A stretch of DNA of 64,000 nucleotides. It comes from Anaerobutyricum faecale. Lineage in GTDB: Bacteria > Bacillota > Clostridia > Lachnospirales > Lachnospiraceae. A program made the translations under genes and the position numbers. The notes beneath the pieces were generated by a model. That model worked only from the letters and a program-made list of their open reading frames with translations, had not been told where the DNA came from and did not search any database. Positions 62,924 through 64,000 of this stretch are shown piece after piece. Position 1 is the first letter of the stretch. The number at the start of each line of letters is the position of its first letter. The stretch is taken from the NCBI GenBank assembly GCA_019119645.1, contig DWWR01000015.1:28164-92163 (forward strand), written 5' to 3'.

Positions 62924-63826
62924 ATGAGTATTATCAACTTGATCGCTGCTTTTGGCGGTGGCGCATTTGCTGCATCAATCGGTGCTCTGCCAGCATTTAT
63001 CATGACTGGTGTGTTCGCTGTTGTTGGTGCCGTTGCTGGTATGTGTGGAGCAGGCGATGCTTCCAACATCCTTGTTAACTATTTCGCATTTGGTTCTTTC
63101 TTCGGACCACACATCGCATTCGCCGGTGGTGTTGCAGCTGCAGCATACGCTAAGAAAAAAGGTGTCAGCGAGAACGGTGCTGATATCGCTACAGCATGTG
63201 CAGGCTTCAATGCTCCTGACGTTCTGATCGTCGGTGGTGTATTTGGTGTTATCGGTTTCTTATTCAAAGAGCTGGTTGTTATGAACCTCTTTGCAGGAAC
63301 CATTTCCCCACGTCTCGTAACAGACGCACCTGGAATCACAGTATTCTGTTCCGCTATCTTAGTTCGTCTGGTATTCGGCGGCAAGCTCAGAACAGGCGAC
63401 AAAGTTGCCAGCCAGGGCGGTGCGTTCGGTAACACGATCGTGATCGGTATCTGCTACAGCTTAGTAGTTGCTGGTGTTTACTTTGCAGGTCTTGAAGTTG
63501 TTCCGATTGAGACATTCGGTGGACTTTACCACGTATTGATCTTCGGTATGGCAGCAGTTGGCTTAATCTTTGCTGAGATCGGACAGCCATTCTTCGGATG
63601 CCACCATATCGTTATCATCGCTGCTGAGACAGCAGTACAGTGCTACAACAACACAGGAAATGTTTGGATGGCTCTGATCATGGCTATTATCTTCGGTACC
63701 ATTTCCGCAGTTATTTGTGACGTTGAGACTAACCTTATTAACTCCGGTACCGATTCCCACATCGATGGTCCTGCATGTGCAATCTTTATCATGACCTTCG
63801 TTGTAAATGCTTGTTTCCCAGCATAA
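62924..63826 (+). CDS. Unrecognised multispanning membrane protein
   Basis: From ATG 62924 (AGGAGGA upstream) the 300-residue product is almost entirely hydrophobic and Gly/Ala-rich, with about eight to ten membrane segments. Conserved-looking polar spots inside the membrane region include MCGAGDASNIL, FGPHIAF, CAGFNAPDVL, GQPFFGCHHI and NLINSGTDSHIDGP. I do not recognise the family; a permease or channel is likely. Codons are strongly biased to GCT/GCA, GGT, GTT and ATC, unlike neighbouring genes, which suggests high expression. Confidence 0.8.
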   Translation: MSIINLIAAFGGGAFAASIGALPAFIMTGVFAVVGAVAGMCGAGDASNILVNYFAFGSFFGPHIAFAGGVAAAAYAKKKGVSENGADIATACAGFNAPDVLIVGGVFGVIGFLFKELVVMNLFAGTISPRLVTDAPGITVFCSAILVRLVFGGKLRTGDKVASQGGAFGNTIVIGICYSLVVAGVYFAGLEVVPIETFGGLYHVLIFGMAAVGLIFAEIGQPFFGCHHIVIIAAETAVQCYNNTGNVWMALIMAIIFGTISAVICDVETNLINSGTDSHIDGPACAIFIMTFVVNACFPA

Positions 63827-63872
63827 TAACATTTTACAGATCATATTACAAGTCAGTGAAATACATAAAAAA

Positions 63873-63995
63873 GGGGCTGTCGGGAAATAGATAGTTCCAA
63901 ACAGGGGCAGGCGTAACTCATACGAGTCACGCCTGCCCCTGAAATTTATCCTCAAAAAAGAGAGAAAGATGACTAACGACTGCCATCTTTCTCTC
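63873..63995. repeat. Two palindromes at the right edge, possible IS end
   Basis: GGGGCTGTC at 63873-63881 looks like the terminal inverted repeat of several insertion-sequence families. It is followed by an 18-bp inverted repeat CAGGGGCAGGCGTAACTC / GAGTCACGCCTGCCCCTG (63902-63919, 63924-63941; one mismatch) and a perfect 12-bp one, GAGAGAAAGATG / CATCTTTCTCTC (63960-63971, 63984-63995). These may also be terminators of the membrane-protein gene. No transposase is visible before the window ends. Confidence 0.4.
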
Positions 63996-64000
63996 CGTTC

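Noticed and set aside
1..64000. CRISPR array
   Set aside because: No regularly spaced short direct repeats were found; the repeated sequences are few, long and palindromic.

Overview
The window looks like a chromosomal segment of a spore-forming anaerobic Firmicute, most likely a Lachnospiraceae-type Clostridia. The signs are spoVAD/spoVAE, a dnaG-rpoD operon, a four-subunit ferredoxin-dependent 2-oxoacid oxidoreductase, ribitol-phosphate (tarIJ) genes, very large Gram-positive surface proteins with InlB-B, Cna-B-like and CWC-type repeats, and strong AGGAGG ribosome binding sites. No rRNA, tRNA, CRISPR array or prophage was seen.

Layout. (1) 1-15.7 kb, minus strand: two giant secreted/surface proteins (one running off the left edge, one of 3220 aa) followed by an orphan LytTR response regulator. 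The edge adhesin has an in-frame TAG at codon 5 after a good start site. (2) 15.8-22.5 kb, minus strand: a macromolecular-synthesis operon: HAD phosphatase fused to a Gfo/Idh/MocA oxidoreductase, a sigma-70-like protein without region 4, dnaG, rpoD and trmK. (3) 22.5-26.8 kb, plus strand: a large protein with a degenerate McrB-like AAA+ domain and no McrC, then an SH3b-NlpC/P60 wall hydrolase. (4) 27-36.2 kb: xpaC-telA, an amidase, metA (acetyl type), ligA, an RluF-like pseudouridine synthase, a hotdog thioesterase and a three-S1-domain protein. (5) 36.3-43.6 kb: an AgcS transporter, tarI-tarJ, an AroE-HD fusion, and a membrane-anchored ATLF/PPEP-like metalloprotease behind a c-di-GMP-I riboswitch and terminator. 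(6) 43.6-46.9 kb: a short putative leader RNA or sRNA and porCDAB. (7) 47.5-50 kb: an HD phosphohydrolase overlapping by 4 nt the ptuB gene of a Septu (PtuAB) anti-phage system. (8) 50-63.8 kb: leuS, an L,D-transpeptidase, a VOC protein, a class A PBP, spoVAE/spoVAD, a P2-type cation ATPase with a riboswitch-like leader, truA and an unrecognised multispanning membrane protein.

Unexplained structure. The most striking item is a pair of directly oriented ~640-675 bp intergenic elements (37984-38625 and 46856-47530). Each is built of two long hairpins whose loops are complementary to one another over about 25 + 28 nt, and differences between the copies preserve pairing. No family known to me fits. 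A second, smaller palindromic repeat (~125 bp) occurs as two full and two partial copies.

How the parts connect. The c-di-GMP-controlled protease, two large surface proteins and the LytTR regulator suggest a surface-attachment module similar in logic to that of Clostridioides difficile, where c-di-GMP represses the secreted Pro-Pro endopeptidase PPEP-1. That parallel is inference. Wall metabolism is well represented (PBP, L,D-transpeptidase, amidase, NlpC/P60, tarIJ).
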